A DNA stretch of 63,285 nt, taken from the NCBI GenBank assembly GCA_024276605.1, contig JAJRWX010000109.1, positions 1 through 63,285 on the forward strand. The letters are read 5' to 3'. A program made the translations under genes and the position numbers. The notes under the pieces are model-generated. The model made no database searches. It worked only from the letters and a program-made list of their open reading frames with translations, and was not told the origin of the DNA. Below are positions 43,535 through 54,196 of this stretch, in pieces (position 1 is the first letter of the stretch; each line of letters starts with the position of its first letter). This DNA comes from Planctomycetota bacterium (GTDB lineage Bacteria > Planctomycetota > Phycisphaerae > UBA1845).

Positions 43535-44788
43535 GTGAAATCGGAGGCGGCAAGTGATTTTAATGCGGTAGTTGTTGTTCCGACCTACAACAATGCTGCG
43601 ACACTTACTGACATTCTGGATCGAATCGAGTGTATCGGTGTTGCGATGATCGTCATTGATGACGGCGCTTCGGACGACACGCCTTCCATATTAAAGCAAT
43701 GGGTCGGTCAGAAACATTCAGTATATGTCAAAGTTCTGACACATCAGAAAAATCAAGGCAAGGCTGCAGCATTAATGACGGGATTTTCGGGGGCGCGGCG
43801 CTTGGGCTATACACATGCGGTGACGATGGACACGGACGGGCAACTGTCACCGGAAGATATTCCCGCGATGTTAGCCGCAGCTAAGTCGTCCCCGGATGCG
43901 TTAGTCCTCGGACGACGAAGTACGACAACGCCGGGTTTACCGCAATCAAATCTGATCGGGTGGTATACGTCAGGATTGGGCATTTGGGTGGAGACAGGGG
44001 TTGCCTTGATTGACAGTCAATGTGGGTTGCGCATCTACCCGTTACGATTGTTTGACCACGTTCAATGTCGTGTGGGTCGGTTTGGCTTCGAGGCGGAGAT
44101 TATTGCCCGTGCGCTTTGGGCTGGGTTTTCCATTATTGAGGTTCCGGTTGCCTGCGAATATCCTCCGCAGGATCAAAGCGTCTCGCATTTTCGGCCAGTC
44201 AAAGATGGGATCAAAGGATTTTTCATGCACTGGGCGCTGGCCATACGAAGGCTGATCCCCTGGCCAATGCCTCAGGTTATCACAACTGATTCTAACAACA
44301 AGGTCGAAAAATCTGTGCTCACCGGGAGGGAGTCTTGGTTGCATTGGATAAGCCCGTTGACGTGGTGGCGACAGATACGAGATAGTCGTTTGTCACAATT
44401 AATCATGGCTTCCGATGTGGGTTTAGGTGCATTCATGGCTTGCATGCCGTTGGGATGGTGGATTATACCGGCTGTGTTGTATAGCTCTAAACGATTACAT
44501 CATAATCTATGGGTCACAGCCCTCGGTGCTACATTGGCTTTACCACCGATGGGTGACGAACTAGCCAAGGTATCTATTACGATTGGTCATCTGTTGACAC
44601 ATCTAGGGCTACCGGATTTTTCTTTAGCCATGCCGGGTACGCATACGCTGAGCCAAGTCTTGCTAACCTTTCCTGTTTCGTGGTGTGTAGGCGGTGTCGT
44701 GCTTGGATGTGCATTACATTGGACGGCTATTGGCGGATTGATGTACCTGTTTCGTCATGCACCTCTGATTATGACCAAGCCGTTATAG
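43535..44788 (+). CDS. GT2 glycosyltransferase with C-terminal DUF2062-like membrane domain
   Basis: With GTG at 43535 as start (GGAG 6 nt upstream) the protein has 417 residues; TTG at 43523 is the alternative. The N-terminal 230 residues are a family 2 glycosyltransferase: VVVVPTYNNAATL, VIDDGASDDT, and a DXD motif in MDTDGQL. The C-terminal part has hydrophobic helices and ASDVGLGAFMACMPLGWW, typical of DUF2062. Fusions of GT2 and DUF2062 occur in aryl polyene-type clusters. It probably glycosylates the lipid-linked product at the inner membrane. It follows the permease gene by 27 bp in the same operon. Confidence 0.88.
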   Translation: MKSEAASDFNAVVVVPTYNNAATLTDILDRIECIGVAMIVIDDGASDDTPSILKQWVGQKHSVYVKVLTHQKNQGKAAALMTGFSGARRLGYTHAVTMDTDGQLSPEDIPAMLAAAKSSPDALVLGRRSTTTPGLPQSNLIGWYTSGLGIWVETGVALIDSQCGLRIYPLRLFDHVQCRVGRFGFEAEIIARALWAGFSIIEVPVACEYPPQDQSVSHFRPVKDGIKGFFMHWALAIRRLIPWPMPQVITTDSNNKVEKSVLTGRESWLHWISPLTWWRQIRDSRLSQLIMASDVGLGAFMACMPLGWWIIPAVLYSSKRLHHNLWVTALGATLALPPMGDELAKVSITIGHLLTHLGLPDFSLAMPGTHTLSQVLLTFPVSWCVGGVVLGCALHWTAIGGLMYLFRHAPLIMTKPL

Positions 44789-44916
44789 TTGCCGGTGTAG
44801 ACTCGGTTGTAGATAATCTTCACAGCCGGAATGAAAATAGATCGAGTGTAACATACCATGAAAGAAGTCTGGGAAGATTCCGTTTTGCAAGAATAGCAAC
44901 TAGGGAGAATCGATTG

Positions 44917-46653
44917 ATGACAAAGACCATCTTTACGATGTTTATCATACTTATGCTGTCAGTAGCTGAGGCGCCTGTCAGCGGAGAAGCACATGCAACA
45001 TTGACAATGGCGGTTACATTACCGGCATCCGCATCCTCAACTCCGTTGGACGGTCGTATGCTATTGATGATTTCCAACAACAATAAAACCGAGCCACGGT
45101 TTCAGATACGTGATGGTGTGCGTACGCAGCAAATATTCGGCATGGATGTGGACGGTATGGTTCCGGGTGAGGATGTGGTATTCGACGCATCGATATTAGG
45201 CTATCCGCGCGAAAGTTTAGCCGACATTCCCAAAGGCGAGTATTGGGTACAGGCTCTGCTCCACAAGTATGAAACCTTTCATCGCGCAGATGGTCACGTC
45301 ATCAAATTACCCATGGATCGAGGTGAGGGGCAACACTGGAATCTCGCACCCGGTAATCTGTATAGTACACCAAGGAAAATGCTGCTAGATCCAGCCAAGG
45401 AACAGTCATTGCGCATTACATTGGATCAACAGATTCCCCCCATCACACCACCGGCTGATACAAAATACATCAAGCATATCAAAATCAAAAGCGAGTTACT
45501 GTCAAAATTCTGGGGGCGCCCCATGCACCTAGGGGCAGCCGTGCTGCTCCCTGAAGGATTCGACGAGCACCCCGAGGCACGCTACCCCTTAATTATCAAT
45601 CACGGACACTTTCCACATACCTTCGGAGGGTTTCGCGAGACGCCACCGGACCCTGATCTTAAGCCGGTTCATAGCGAACGGTTTAATCTACCTGGCTACA
45701 ATCGTATCGTGCAGCAATACGCCTATGATTTTTACAAGCAGTGGATCGGGCATGACATGCCCAGGTTTATCATTATTGAAATTCAGCACGCCAATCCCTA
45801 TTACGACGATTCTTACGCAGTGAATTCTCAAAACCTAGGCCCTTACGGTGATGCCATCATGCACGAACTGGTACCGCAAATAGAAAAGAAATATCGCGGT
45901 ATAGGACAGGGCTGGGCACGTTTCACGTATGGCGGATCTACCGGGGGATGGGAGGCGCTGGCTGTGCAAATATTTTATCCGGACGATTTCAATGGATGTT
46001 TTGCCGCTTGTCCCGACCCGATCGATTTTCGGGCATATACGGTCGTAAATATCTACGAAGATGAAAATGCCTATTACGAAAAAGGCGATTGGTCTCAAAC
46101 GCCGAGACCAGGTCAGCGAAATTACCTTGGCCAAGTGCACGCAACGCTGGAACAAATTAACCAACGAGAGATTGTACTAGGTACGCATTCTCGTTCAGGA
46201 GACCAGTGGGATATTTGGGAGGCGGTGTATAGTCCTGTTGGTGAGGGTGGTTATCCGAAACGTATTTGGAATAAGCGTACGGGCGAGATAAACAAAGATG
46301 TTGCAGCATTCTGGCGGGAAAACTACGATTTGCGTTATATCCTCAAGCGCGATTGGGATAAACTCGGCTCAAAATTACAGGGGAAGATCCACATCTACTG
46401 CGGGACGATGGATAATTACTACCTCAACAATGCGGTATACCTGATGGAGGAATTTCTGGAATCTACGAAAAATCCCCACTACGATGGCCAAGTCGACTAT
46501 GGCGAACGGGCAGAGCATTGTTGGAACGGTGACCATCAACGACCCAATGCGCTCTCGCGCCTTCGTTATCATGTCATGTATGTGGATAAAATAATCCAAC
46601 GAATGGAGATGACTGCCCCCAAGGGTGCAGACCTGACGAGTTGGCGATATTGA
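44917..46653 (+). CDS. Secreted alpha/beta-hydrolase (putative esterase family)
   Basis: The frame is open further upstream inside the glycosyltransferase gene, but GGGAG precedes the ATG at 44917 and a signal peptide starts there (MTKTIFTMFIILMLSVAEA), so the protein has 578 residues. A beta-rich N-terminal domain (residues 25-190) is followed by an alpha/beta-hydrolase core: YPLIINHGHFPH, the nucleophile elbow YGGSTGGWE, and a late acid/base region ending AEHCWNGDH. The layout matches large secreted putative esterases found in planctomycetes and Bacteroidetes. The substrate is unknown. It lies 128 bp after the polyene cluster and ends 12 bp from the convergent response regulator gene, so it may be a separate unit. 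Confidence 0.82.
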   Translation: MTKTIFTMFIILMLSVAEAPVSGEAHATLTMAVTLPASASSTPLDGRMLLMISNNNKTEPRFQIRDGVRTQQIFGMDVDGMVPGEDVVFDASILGYPRESLADIPKGEYWVQALLHKYETFHRADGHVIKLPMDRGEGQHWNLAPGNLYSTPRKMLLDPAKEQSLRITLDQQIPPITPPADTKYIKHIKIKSELLSKFWGRPMHLGAAVLLPEGFDEHPEARYPLIINHGHFPHTFGGFRETPPDPDLKPVHSERFNLPGYNRIVQQYAYDFYKQWIGHDMPRFIIIEIQHANPYYDDSYAVNSQNLGPYGDAIMHELVPQIEKKYRGIGQGWARFTYGGSTGGWEALAVQIFYPDDFNGCFAACPDPIDFRAYTVVNIYEDENAYYEKGDWSQTPRPGQRNYLGQVHATLEQINQREIVLGTHSRSGDQWDIWEAVYSPVGEGGYPKRIWNKRTGEINKDVAAFWRENYDLRYILKRDWDKLGSKLQGKIHIYCGTMDNYYLNNAVYLMEEFLESTKNPHYDGQVDYGERAEHCWNGDHQRPNALSRLRYHVMYVDKIIQRMEMTAPKGADLTSWRY

Positions 46654-46665
46654 CAGATACGACGC

Positions 46666-49323
46666 TTACGACCTTTTTTTGATATCACTGGTTGGGTAAT
46701 GGCCGTCAGTCGGGTTAGCGATTTTACGCGGTGTTGTTTTGTTACTGCTTTTATTTGCAGCGGTAATGATGTCAGCCATATACTCGGCTAAATGAGCAAA
46801 ACTTGCTTCTCGTCGTAGGAAGGATGTCACGATGACTTCATCGAATTGTTTTCCCGACAGTTCTTTGATGATAGCCACGGCCTTTTCGTGAGAGAAGGCA
46901 TCCTTGTACACGCGCTTCGTCGTCAAAGCGTCGTACACGTCTACTAGCGCTACGATACGCCCAGATAGCGGTATTGATTGGCCACGAAGACCTTTCGGGT
47001 AACCTGAACCATCATACCACTCGTGGTGAGTTCTTATGATATCAATCGCCATTTGCAGGAATTTGGAATCCGGCGCACGCTCGATTATGGGTTGCAGTGT
47101 AGCCGCACCTATATCTGCGTGTGTTCTCATAATAGCCATTTCTTCGACAGTGAGTTTTCCCGGTTTACGCAAAATAGAATCGGGAATGGCCACTTTGCCA
47201 ATATCATGTAATGGAACCGCTCGCTCCAGACAACGAATAAAATTTTCGTCAATAGAGTCGCCATACGGTGAGTGCTCTAGGTCTTCGGCAAGTAAACGCG
47301 AGTATATAGTTACCCTGTCAACATGTTGGGCAGTATCATCATCCCGATGCTCAGCCAATTTAGCCAACGAAACCAGGATGAGATCTCGGGCTTCTTCTTT
47401 GGCGATCCGATAGCGAAAGCCGTGTAAAGATGTGGCCACCAGACCGGTAATGATTTCTATATATTCTAAATCACAAACTTCAAATGGTCGCTGCAAAACG
47501 CGATCAGAAATGTTCATGACACCTATCACTTCACCGGCCATGATGAGTGAAACGGAAACCAGTGGGGATCCGGAAAACAGATACTCGTCGTCTACGCTCC
47601 ACTTTGCACATCGTTGTTTTTCCGTATTGCATACGATGGGCGTGCGCATCAGGAATGCCATACCAGTAATACCCTTGCCGATTTCCACTTTTCTCACGCT
47701 GGCATCGTCAGGGTTTTTACCGTGGAATTTGGCCAAGGTTAACTGTTCTCGTTTCTCATCGGGTACTAAAATAGCGACCTGACGCGATGATAAAATATGG
47801 GTTACAGCATCGACGGTCATGGACAATATTTCAGCGTCATCGTTAGCCTGAGCCAGCGCTCGGCAGAAATCGAGCAGTTCGGTAAGGACACGAATCTGGT
47901 CGGCTCGCATCTGATAACTTGTTAATAAATCGATACGTTCGCGATGAAGCAGAGCCATCGAGCGAACACGAACAATCAACTCGGGCGTGTGTATGGGTTT
48001 GAGTAGATATTCATCAGCACCTGCTTCAAGTCCGGCCAGGATATCCGGTGACTCAACACGGGCACTCATAAGGATGATCGGTACCCTACCCGTTTCCGGG
48101 TTGGCTCTTATGGCCCTAGCACAAGCCAGACCGTCCATTTGGGGCATCACAACATCCATGACGATGACGTGAGGCGCTGCCTGGTGGATCATCTCCAGTG
48201 CTTGAACACCACAATCAGCGGTACGAACGTGGTATCCTTCCTTCTCCAAACTTTTTTGACATAGCAAGCGGCTGGTGATGTCGTCATCTACAATCAATAC
48301 GGAAAATACATCCCTTGAATTGTTATGGGGTGCACCGGTAGTGTCGGGAGCGGCAATGTAGATTTCATCGCTACTATACGCGCATACGGCATTACGACCA
48401 CTGGCTTTAGCTTTATATAGTGCTTGATCTGCATAGGTGATGACTTCATCGAGCGTTTCGTCTGAATTGATCGCAAGGCCAATGCTAACGGTGACGCGAC
48501 CAGCCGGACTAGCCGGATGGTTCACGCCCAAATCCCAAACGGCCTGTCGTATGCGTTCTGCTAGATGTTTGGCACCCAATAAATCGGTCCCTGATAGCAG
48601 TACGACAAATTCTTCTCCACCATACCGACCGATCAGGTCGATCGATCGACATGCGGAGGACATGGCTTGAGCCATGTTAAGCAGACAGTTATCCCCGGCA
48701 GGATGACCAAGTGTATCATTAAAAGACTTAAAATGGTCGACATCGATCATTAAAACAGCATAGGGGTTATTGGTGCGTTTCGATCTTGAATGTTCAACAT
48801 TAGCACCTTGTTTCCATGCGCGACGTGTCAACACTTTGGTTAGGGAGTCATACCGAGCTTGCTGGCTTAGGTCTTTGTTCATCTTCCGGAGGTGTTGTGC
48901 CGTGGATTCCGCGTGCTGCTTTTGACCTATGAGTTTTCGTCGTTCAGTCAGCAGTACGAGTTGTACTGAAACGCGTGCTAGAATCTCTTCGATCCGAAAT
49001 GGTTTTGTGATGTAATCACATCCACCTGCGGCAAATGCGTGCGCGAGTTTTTGGGTATCGGTGATCGCCGTGACAAAAATCACAGGAATTATGGCTGTGG
49101 TTTCGTTGGCTTTGAGTTCACGACAGATATCGATACCATCACGACCGGGAAGCATGAGGTCAAGCAGGATGATGTCTATGGGTGAGTTTCGGGCATGCGC
49201 TAGGGCTTGATCCCCGTCGACGGCTTCGATGACCTCGTATCCTTCCTGGCGTAATGCAGTAGCCAGGATGAGCATATTCGTGGGATCGTCATCAACGATG
49301 ATAATTTTTGCTTTGGCTTTCAT
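46666..49323 (-). CDS. Response regulator with two REC, GGDEF, GAF and HD-GYP domains
   Basis: The 885-residue cytoplasmic protein is built as REC1 (residues 6-120, phospho-acceptor Asp55), GGDEF (about 155-315, GGEEF at 235-239, I-site RSID at 226-229), REC2 (340-460, Asp390), GAF (about 485-635) and HD-GYP (about 645-850, HD at 706-707 and HHEWYDGSGYP near 753). GGDEF domains make c-di-GMP and HD-GYP domains degrade it, so the protein could do both, with product inhibition through the I-site and two phosphorylation inputs. It lies 12 bp downstream of the hybrid kinase gene and is probably its target. Confidence 0.95.
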   Translation of the reverse strand: MKAKAKIIIVDDDPTNMLILATALRQEGYEVIEAVDGDQALAHARNSPIDIILLDLMLPGRDGIDICRELKANETTAIIPVIFVTAITDTQKLAHAFAAGGCDYITKPFRIEEILARVSVQLVLLTERRKLIGQKQHAESTAQHLRKMNKDLSQQARYDSLTKVLTRRAWKQGANVEHSRSKRTNNPYAVLMIDVDHFKSFNDTLGHPAGDNCLLNMAQAMSSACRSIDLIGRYGGEEFVVLLSGTDLLGAKHLAERIRQAVWDLGVNHPASPAGRVTVSIGLAINSDETLDEVITYADQALYKAKASGRNAVCAYSSDEIYIAAPDTTGAPHNNSRDVFSVLIVDDDITSRLLCQKSLEKEGYHVRTADCGVQALEMIHQAAPHVIVMDVVMPQMDGLACARAIRANPETGRVPIILMSARVESPDILAGLEAGADEYLLKPIHTPELIVRVRSMALLHRERIDLLTSYQMRADQIRVLTELLDFCRALAQANDDAEILSMTVDAVTHILSSRQVAILVPDEKREQLTLAKFHGKNPDDASVRKVEIGKGITGMAFLMRTPIVCNTEKQRCAKWSVDDEYLFSGSPLVSVSLIMAGEVIGVMNISDRVLQRPFEVCDLEYIEIITGLVATSLHGFRYRIAKEEARDLILVSLAKLAEHRDDDTAQHVDRVTIYSRLLAEDLEHSPYGDSIDENFIRCLERAVPLHDIGKVAIPDSILRKPGKLTVEEMAIMRTHADIGAATLQPIIERAPDSKFLQMAIDIIRTHHEWYDGSGYPKGLRGQSIPLSGRIVALVDVYDALTTKRVYKDAFSHEKAVAIIKELSGKQFDEVIVTSFLRREASFAHLAEYMADIITAANKSSNKTTPRKIANPTDGHYPTSDIKKRS

Positions 49324-49335
49324 CGCGTTGATCGC

Positions 49336-52300
49336 TTAACACAAAATCGAATGGGATAATTCACGTAACCGTTGTAATTCACGCTGTGCTTGTCGGACGG
49401 CTAATCGTAGTTCACTGTCTTGATGTTCAGCCACTAGGGATTCCATTTTTTCTGCAAGACATCGTATGGGTTCGGCTCCGATGTTGCTGGCGGCCCCTTT
49501 CAGGCTATGTGCATCTAATGACAGTTGTTCCCACGCACGGTCATCTATGGCTTTTGCGAGTCTGTTAATGGTGTCCGGCATATGGCTTAGAAACATATTG
49601 ACTACGGTAGCATATAATTCACGGTTCCCCCCTAAGCGATCCAGTGCTTCCTCAACGTTTAACGGGAATAATTCACTTGTATCACTATCAGGCTTAGTTG
49701 CGCTCTGATCCATTAGACGCCGCTTATGCTCTTCGCTGATGCGCTGCCCGAGCCATGCGTCTATCATATTACACAATATGTTGCCGTTAATTGGCTTGGC
49801 GATGTAATCACTCATGCCGGCCTCAAGGCACTTCTCTTTATCTCCTTTCATGGCGTGGGCTGTCATGGCTATAATCGGCAGTTTTTCGTATTGAGGCTGC
49901 GATCTGATACGTCGTGTTGCTTCCAGTCCATCCAATACAGGCATCTGAATATCCATTAGGACGATATCGAATGTATCACTCTCTAAAGCTCTGAGCGCTT
50001 CCATACCGTTTGTCGCAGAAACGACGTCATGACCTGCACGTTTCAACAGCCCGATCGCCACTGTACGGTTAACTTTATTGTCCTCGACTAATAAAACTTT
50101 GACGGGCTGGCGATGGTCATGCGTTGTCAACGTATTTGATTCTTCTGCGCAGATGGTAGGGGTTGGATCATTTGCTTCGCTAGGTGGTTGTTCAGCCAGT
50201 GATAACATGATGGAAAACGAAAATGTACTACCAATGCCGGGCTTACTTTTGACATTAATATGCCCACCCATGATCTCTATTAGTTGCTTGGAAATGGCTA
50301 AACCCAGCCCCGTTCCGCCGAACTGTCGTGTCGTAGCACCGTCAGCCTGAGTAAAACTCTCAAAGATTTTTTCGAGATGAGACTTTTCAATGCCAATGCC
50401 GGTATCTCTAATTTCGAAAGTGAATTCTGCTTCTTGTGAACTTTGTTGACGCATAGCTACTGAAACGTTCACTTCGCCCTCGTTGGTAAATTTGAGGCCG
50501 TTACCCACAAGATTGATTAAAACTTGGCGCAGGCGATGCGCGTCCCCCTTTACTTGTGGAAAGGCTTGCTTGTCCTGCTTTGAAATCAGACGAAGACCTT
50601 TACGTGCGGCTTCAACGGAGAACAATTTTATCATGTCATTGATCACGCAACCGAGGTCGAATTCTCGATTTTCGAGCTCGAGTTTCCCAGCTTCGATTTT
50701 TGAAAAATCCAAAATATCATTGATGATACTGAGCAGTGATTCAGAGCATGACATCACCGTTTGTAAGCTATCCATTTGATCAGGTGTGAGGTCTGTCTGT
50801 AAAACCAGTTCGGTCATACCTAGAATGCCATTCATGGGTGTTCTGATCTCATGACTCATATTGGCTAGAAATTCACTCTTAGCACGATTACCCTCCTCCG
50901 CATGTTTGCGTGCTTCATGCAACTTTTGCTCCGAATGAACGCGATTGATGGCTTCCGCCAGGATGTTCGCTACAGCATTGAAAAAGTGAATGTCGTCTGC
51001 CGTAAAATGGTGGTGCTGCAAACTATGAGCGCCTAGTACGCCGAAAGGCGTGTCTTTACCGGAGATCGTCACACTGATACCGGCAACCACACCGTGTTCT
51101 TCTAAAAGTGCCGGCCCGGTAAACCTAGTTTCCGAACGTAGATCATTGACGACGACAGGAACGTCCTGCATGAGTGTATATCCGGCCTGGGAATTTTCCC
51201 CGGCTAATACGCTGGCTGTCCCGACGATACCCTCTCGCCATCCAACACCGCTGCGAAGTAGCAAACTTTCTCCATCCTTTGAAAGCTCTAATACTTTGCA
51301 CAATGGCACTTGCAGCGTTTCAGCTACGCGGTGAACCGTAGCCTTGAATAGTTCTGACAAATCGGTATTTGATAAAGCCAAGCGTCCGAGTGCTGCCACG
51401 GCCTCCTGTTGTTGTGTATGAACACGAATTTGTTCATCCGCCAGACTGCGTTCTATGGCAATACCTGCCACACGCGTAGCACTTAATATAGTGGCTATAT
51501 CCATTTCACTTGGTGCACGAGGCTCATTGAAATACATGGCAAACGTACCTAGCACTTCGCCACTGCTTGACATGATCGGTTCGGACCAACAGGCACGTAC
51601 ACCCAAATTTTTTGCAAGATCTAGAAAGTCCAGCCAAAAGGGATGTATTTCCACATCCTCAACGATAACTCGACTTGCTCTATACGCGGCTGTACCGCAA
51701 CTGCCTACACCTTCTTTAATTGGTATCCCATCGACGGCATCAATGTAATAGATAGGTAGTGATGGAGCTGCACAATGCCGCAGGCATTTTTCGTGTGGAT
51801 CGACCAACAGAATCGAGCATTGCATTGTTGGATGTATTGATTCGATCGACTGAATGAGTTCGTTCATGGCTTCCGGCAGAGATGCTCCGGACGTCATGAT
51901 CTCAAGCACACGATTGCGCCCACGCTCTATACTTTGTGCTAGTTTTCGTTCTCGAACTTCAATTTCAAGTTCGCAGCGCCGGCTCTCTAACTCTGAAGTG
52001 CGTTGTTGAACTTGCTGTTCAAGATTTCCGGTATAGTTGGCTAGCGATCGAGCCATGCGATTGAACATGCGTGCCAATGCTCCGATCTCACCGATGGCGT
52101 TTTCTGAAGCTATTTTTTTGAAATTGCCTTGTTCGATTTCAGAGGCCACAAAGGCGAGTTCTGTGATGGGATGCAATAAACGCCGGACCATCAAAATAGT
52201 GACGGTGATGCCAACGATCAAAAAAAAGAACAATATGAGTAGGCTCTCCTGTGCGCGCCCGCGGAAATCAGCATAGACTTTGTCTGTATTGTAATCGATG

Positions 52301-52869
52301 GCGATCAAACCGAGCGTATCGTTTTGTTCCGTCGACTGGTCTTCCCCAAGTAGTCCGATATCCAAATTATTCGAAGTCCGACGAATCGGCACGCTGACCC
52401 TAAAATGCCCTTCGCTGCCGTGTTCCATCCGGGTGACCGTTTGATGTTGTAATTGTAGTGGAGAATAGTGTTGTGCTGTTTGGTTTATATGAAATTTTCT
52501 ATCGCGGTTGAAACGCGCTAATACCTTACCTTTGAGGTTGATAATTTGCGTGGAATCAATGGCTTCGTTATGTGCCGTGCCGGCCACCAAATGCTCTATA
52601 ACCTTTACATCGTTGATCAACATACCGATCTCAGCATCGTTAGCGATCGCTTCTGCGTAGAGCAACGCGCCCTGTCGCTCGGATGACAGTGCGGCATAAT
52701 AAGATCTATAAATGAGGGTGGTGGAGAGTAGTACTGAGGTTACTATGAGTAGTGTAACGCAGTATGCAATGGACCGTGCCTGTATCCCCCAGCGTTTTGA
52801 GCCGGTTCGATCTTTTTGCTGAAACTTATGGTCCGATGTTTCATTCATACGATGCGCGTACTCCCACAC
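49336..52869 (-). CDS. Hybrid histidine kinase with two GAF domains, receiver and HPt
   Basis: The 1177-residue sensor has transmembrane helices near 33-54 and 205-226 bounding a periplasmic sensing domain, then HAMP (about 226-280), a coiled coil, GAF1 (about 315-480), GAF2 (about 500-650), HisKA with phospho-acceptor His673 ([11 protein letters not shown]), HATPase_c, a receiver with Asp973 ([11 protein letters not shown]) and an HPt domain with His1121 ([10 protein letters not shown]). The chain H673-D973-H1121 is a complete phosphorelay that could end on the two receivers of the next gene. It is divergent from the substrate-binding/TonB receptor operon, whose ligand it may sense. Confidence 0.95.
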   Translation of the reverse strand: MWEYAHRMNETSDHKFQQKDRTGSKRWGIQARSIAYCVTLLIVTSVLLSTTLIYRSYYAALSSERQGALLYAEAIANDAEIGMLINDVKVIEHLVAGTAHNEAIDSTQIINLKGKVLARFNRDRKFHINQTAQHYSPLQLQHQTVTRMEHGSEGHFRVSVPIRRTSNNLDIGLLGEDQSTEQNDTLGLIAIDYNTDKVYADFRGRAQESLLILFFFLIVGITVTILMVRRLLHPITELAFVASEIEQGNFKKIASENAIGEIGALARMFNRMARSLANYTGNLEQQVQQRTSELESRRCELEIEVRERKLAQSIERGRNRVLEIMTSGASLPEAMNELIQSIESIHPTMQCSILLVDPHEKCLRHCAAPSLPIYYIDAVDGIPIKEGVGSCGTAAYRASRVIVEDVEIHPFWLDFLDLAKNLGVRACWSEPIMSSSGEVLGTFAMYFNEPRAPSEMDIATILSATRVAGIAIERSLADEQIRVHTQQQEAVAALGRLALSNTDLSELFKATVHRVAETLQVPLCKVLELSKDGESLLLRSGVGWREGIVGTASVLAGENSQAGYTLMQDVPVVVNDLRSETRFTGPALLEEHGVVAGISVTISGKDTPFGVLGAHSLQHHHFTADDIHFFNAVANILAEAINRVHSEQKLHEARKHAEEGNRAKSEFLANMSHEIRTPMNGILGMTELVLQTDLTPDQMDSLQTVMSCSESLLSIINDILDFSKIEAGKLELENREFDLGCVINDMIKLFSVEAARKGLRLISKQDKQAFPQVKGDAHRLRQVLINLVGNGLKFTNEGEVNVSVAMRQQSSQEAEFTFEIRDTGIGIEKSHLEKIFESFTQADGATTRQFGGTGLGLAISKQLIEIMGGHINVKSKPGIGSTFSFSIMLSLAEQPPSEANDPTPTICAEESNTLTTHDHRQPVKVLLVEDNKVNRTVAIGLLKRAGHDVVSATNGMEALRALESDTFDIVLMDIQMPVLDGLEATRRIRSQPQYEKLPIIAMTAHAMKGDKEKCLEAGMSDYIAKPINGNILCNMIDAWLGQRISEEHKRRLMDQSATKPDSDTSELFPLNVEEALDRLGGNRELYATVVNMFLSHMPDTINRLAKAIDDRAWEQLSLDAHSLKGAASNIGAEPIRCLAEKMESLVAEHQDSELRLAVRQAQRELQRLRELSHSILC

Positions 52870-53236
52870 GAGAACCTACGTTTCATTAGCTATGGCACGC
52901 TCAACGCAGATCAGACACATCAACATGTGCTTGGCATGAATAGATCGGCTTTCAATCAGTCGTTATGTTGCCGCATGTTTGTCCGATAAAAGCGCAACCT
53001 TGGTTGGTCGCCTTCTATTCACGGTCATTCGGCATGACCACCAAAAAAATACCCACATACCTTTAACTCACCGATATAACCCTTACGGCCATCTCCGCAG
53101 GTCAGCTAGGTTTAACGCCCGGCATGTAACTAATAGGCATGGTGAATCCTTTGTGACTGCTTTGGTTGTAGGTCATCCTGAAAATAGGTTACGCAGTGTG
53201 GTAGATGTACGCCGTGACGGTACGCGACCTGTCCGC
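52870..53236. other. Divergent region between the kinase and the substrate-binding protein genes
   Basis: The substrate-binding protein frame is open from 52979, but that N-terminal extension (86 residues, basic, no signal) looks non-coding; the recognisable signal peptide begins at 53237. The interval should hold the promoters of both divergent operons. I do not see a cobalamin or other riboswitch upstream of the TonB receptor operon. Confidence 0.4.
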
Positions 53237-54196
53237 ATGATTTTCGGACTTGTGTGTTACATAGTTATATTTTTCTGTTACGCAGGCCCATCGGTTTTGC
53301 ATGCGCAGCCTGCCCGTGGCGCCTACGTAGCCATCGTAAGAGGATCGCTCTCTATTTATCAGCAAGCAGCAGAGGCTTGTTGCAACATGCTGATGATCAG
53401 TGGGCATCATTGCGAAATATATACGCTGCCCAAGAAAGCAAATCGCGAAGCACTCACGCGATGGACTGCTACTGTACTGAAGAACAATCCCAAACTGATT
53501 GTGACGGTAGGGGCTAAAAGCACCAAACACATCCTCGCTGCAACCCCAAACACGCCTATTGTTTTTACGATGGTGCCCAACGTGTTAGATGCCTCTTTCA
53601 TAAAAACAGGTAATCAGCGACATCGTATAACCGGCATCAGCTCAGATGCATCACCGCAACGTCGTATACGTTGGGTTACCCGTACAGGGAACGCGTTACG
53701 CCGCGTGGTTATTCTTTATAGTGATGCGACAAAGCGAACGGTAGCTTCGTTGCAGGTGGTTGCTAGTCAATTTGGCATTGAGATTGTCGACATCAAGGCG
53801 ACGAAAGACACATTTATGGAAGCACTTTCATCCGTGGAACGCGCCGACTGCGACGGTGTGTTAATGATATTGGATGCGAATGTCTATAATTCACCCACCA
53901 TTCGAGCACTATTGGTTTGGGGGGCGCGGAATCGTAAGCCTGTTTGGTCGTTTTCAAAGAATTTCGTCAAAGCCGGTGCATTCGCCGGACAGTTTTTTAA
54001 TCCTGATGGCCTTGGCCGACAGACGGCCCGGGTTGTCTTGAAGATTTTACAGGGGCAGTCGCCCGGGGATATTGATATTCAATATGTCGAAGCGTTGGAT
54101 ACCGCGATCAATCTACACACATCCTCCATGATCGATCTGCAAGTACCCTTGGCTACCCTTCCGCCAAATACCGTTCGTTACGGAGATAATCAATGA
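53237..54196 (+). CDS. ABC-type substrate-binding protein (PF04392/COG2984 family)
   Basis: The 319-residue protein begins with a signal peptide (MIFGLVCYIVIFFCYAGPSVLHA). The mature part is a type I periplasmic-binding fold of the ABC_sub_bind family: NPKLIVTVGAKSTKHILAATPNTPIVFTMV, RVVILYSDATKR, GVLMILDANVYNSPTIRALLVWGARNRKPVWSF. No cognate permease or ATPase gene is adjacent. Instead its stop overlaps the TonB receptor start, so it probably delivers a ligand from the receptor or presents it to the divergent sensor kinase. The ligand is unknown; some family members bind aromatic amino acids. Confidence 0.85.
   Translation: MIFGLVCYIVIFFCYAGPSVLHAQPARGAYVAIVRGSLSIYQQAAEACCNMLMISGHHCEIYTLPKKANREALTRWTATVLKNNPKLIVTVGAKSTKHILAATPNTPIVFTMVPNVLDASFIKTGNQRHRITGISSDASPQRRIRWVTRTGNALRRVVILYSDATKRTVASLQVVASQFGIEIVDIKATKDTFMEALSSVERADCDGVLMILDANVYNSPTIRALLVWGARNRKPVWSFSKNFVKAGAFAGQFFNPDGLGRQTARVVLKILQGQSPGDIDIQYVEALDTAINLHTSSMIDLQVPLATLPPNTVRYGDNQ

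Noticed and set aside
44680-44916. N-terminal extension of the secreted esterase frame into the glycosyltransferase gene
   Set aside because: The signal peptide and a GGGAG ribosome binding site start at 44917; the upstream part is a shadow frame of the glycosyltransferase.
52979-53236. 86-residue N-terminal extension of the substrate-binding protein
   Set aside because: It is basic, unlike any domain, and precedes a clear signal peptide that begins at 53237.
52870-53236. Cobalamin riboswitch upstream of the TonB receptor operon
   Set aside because: I could not find the conserved B12-box sequence, and the receptor shows no cobalamin-specific feature.
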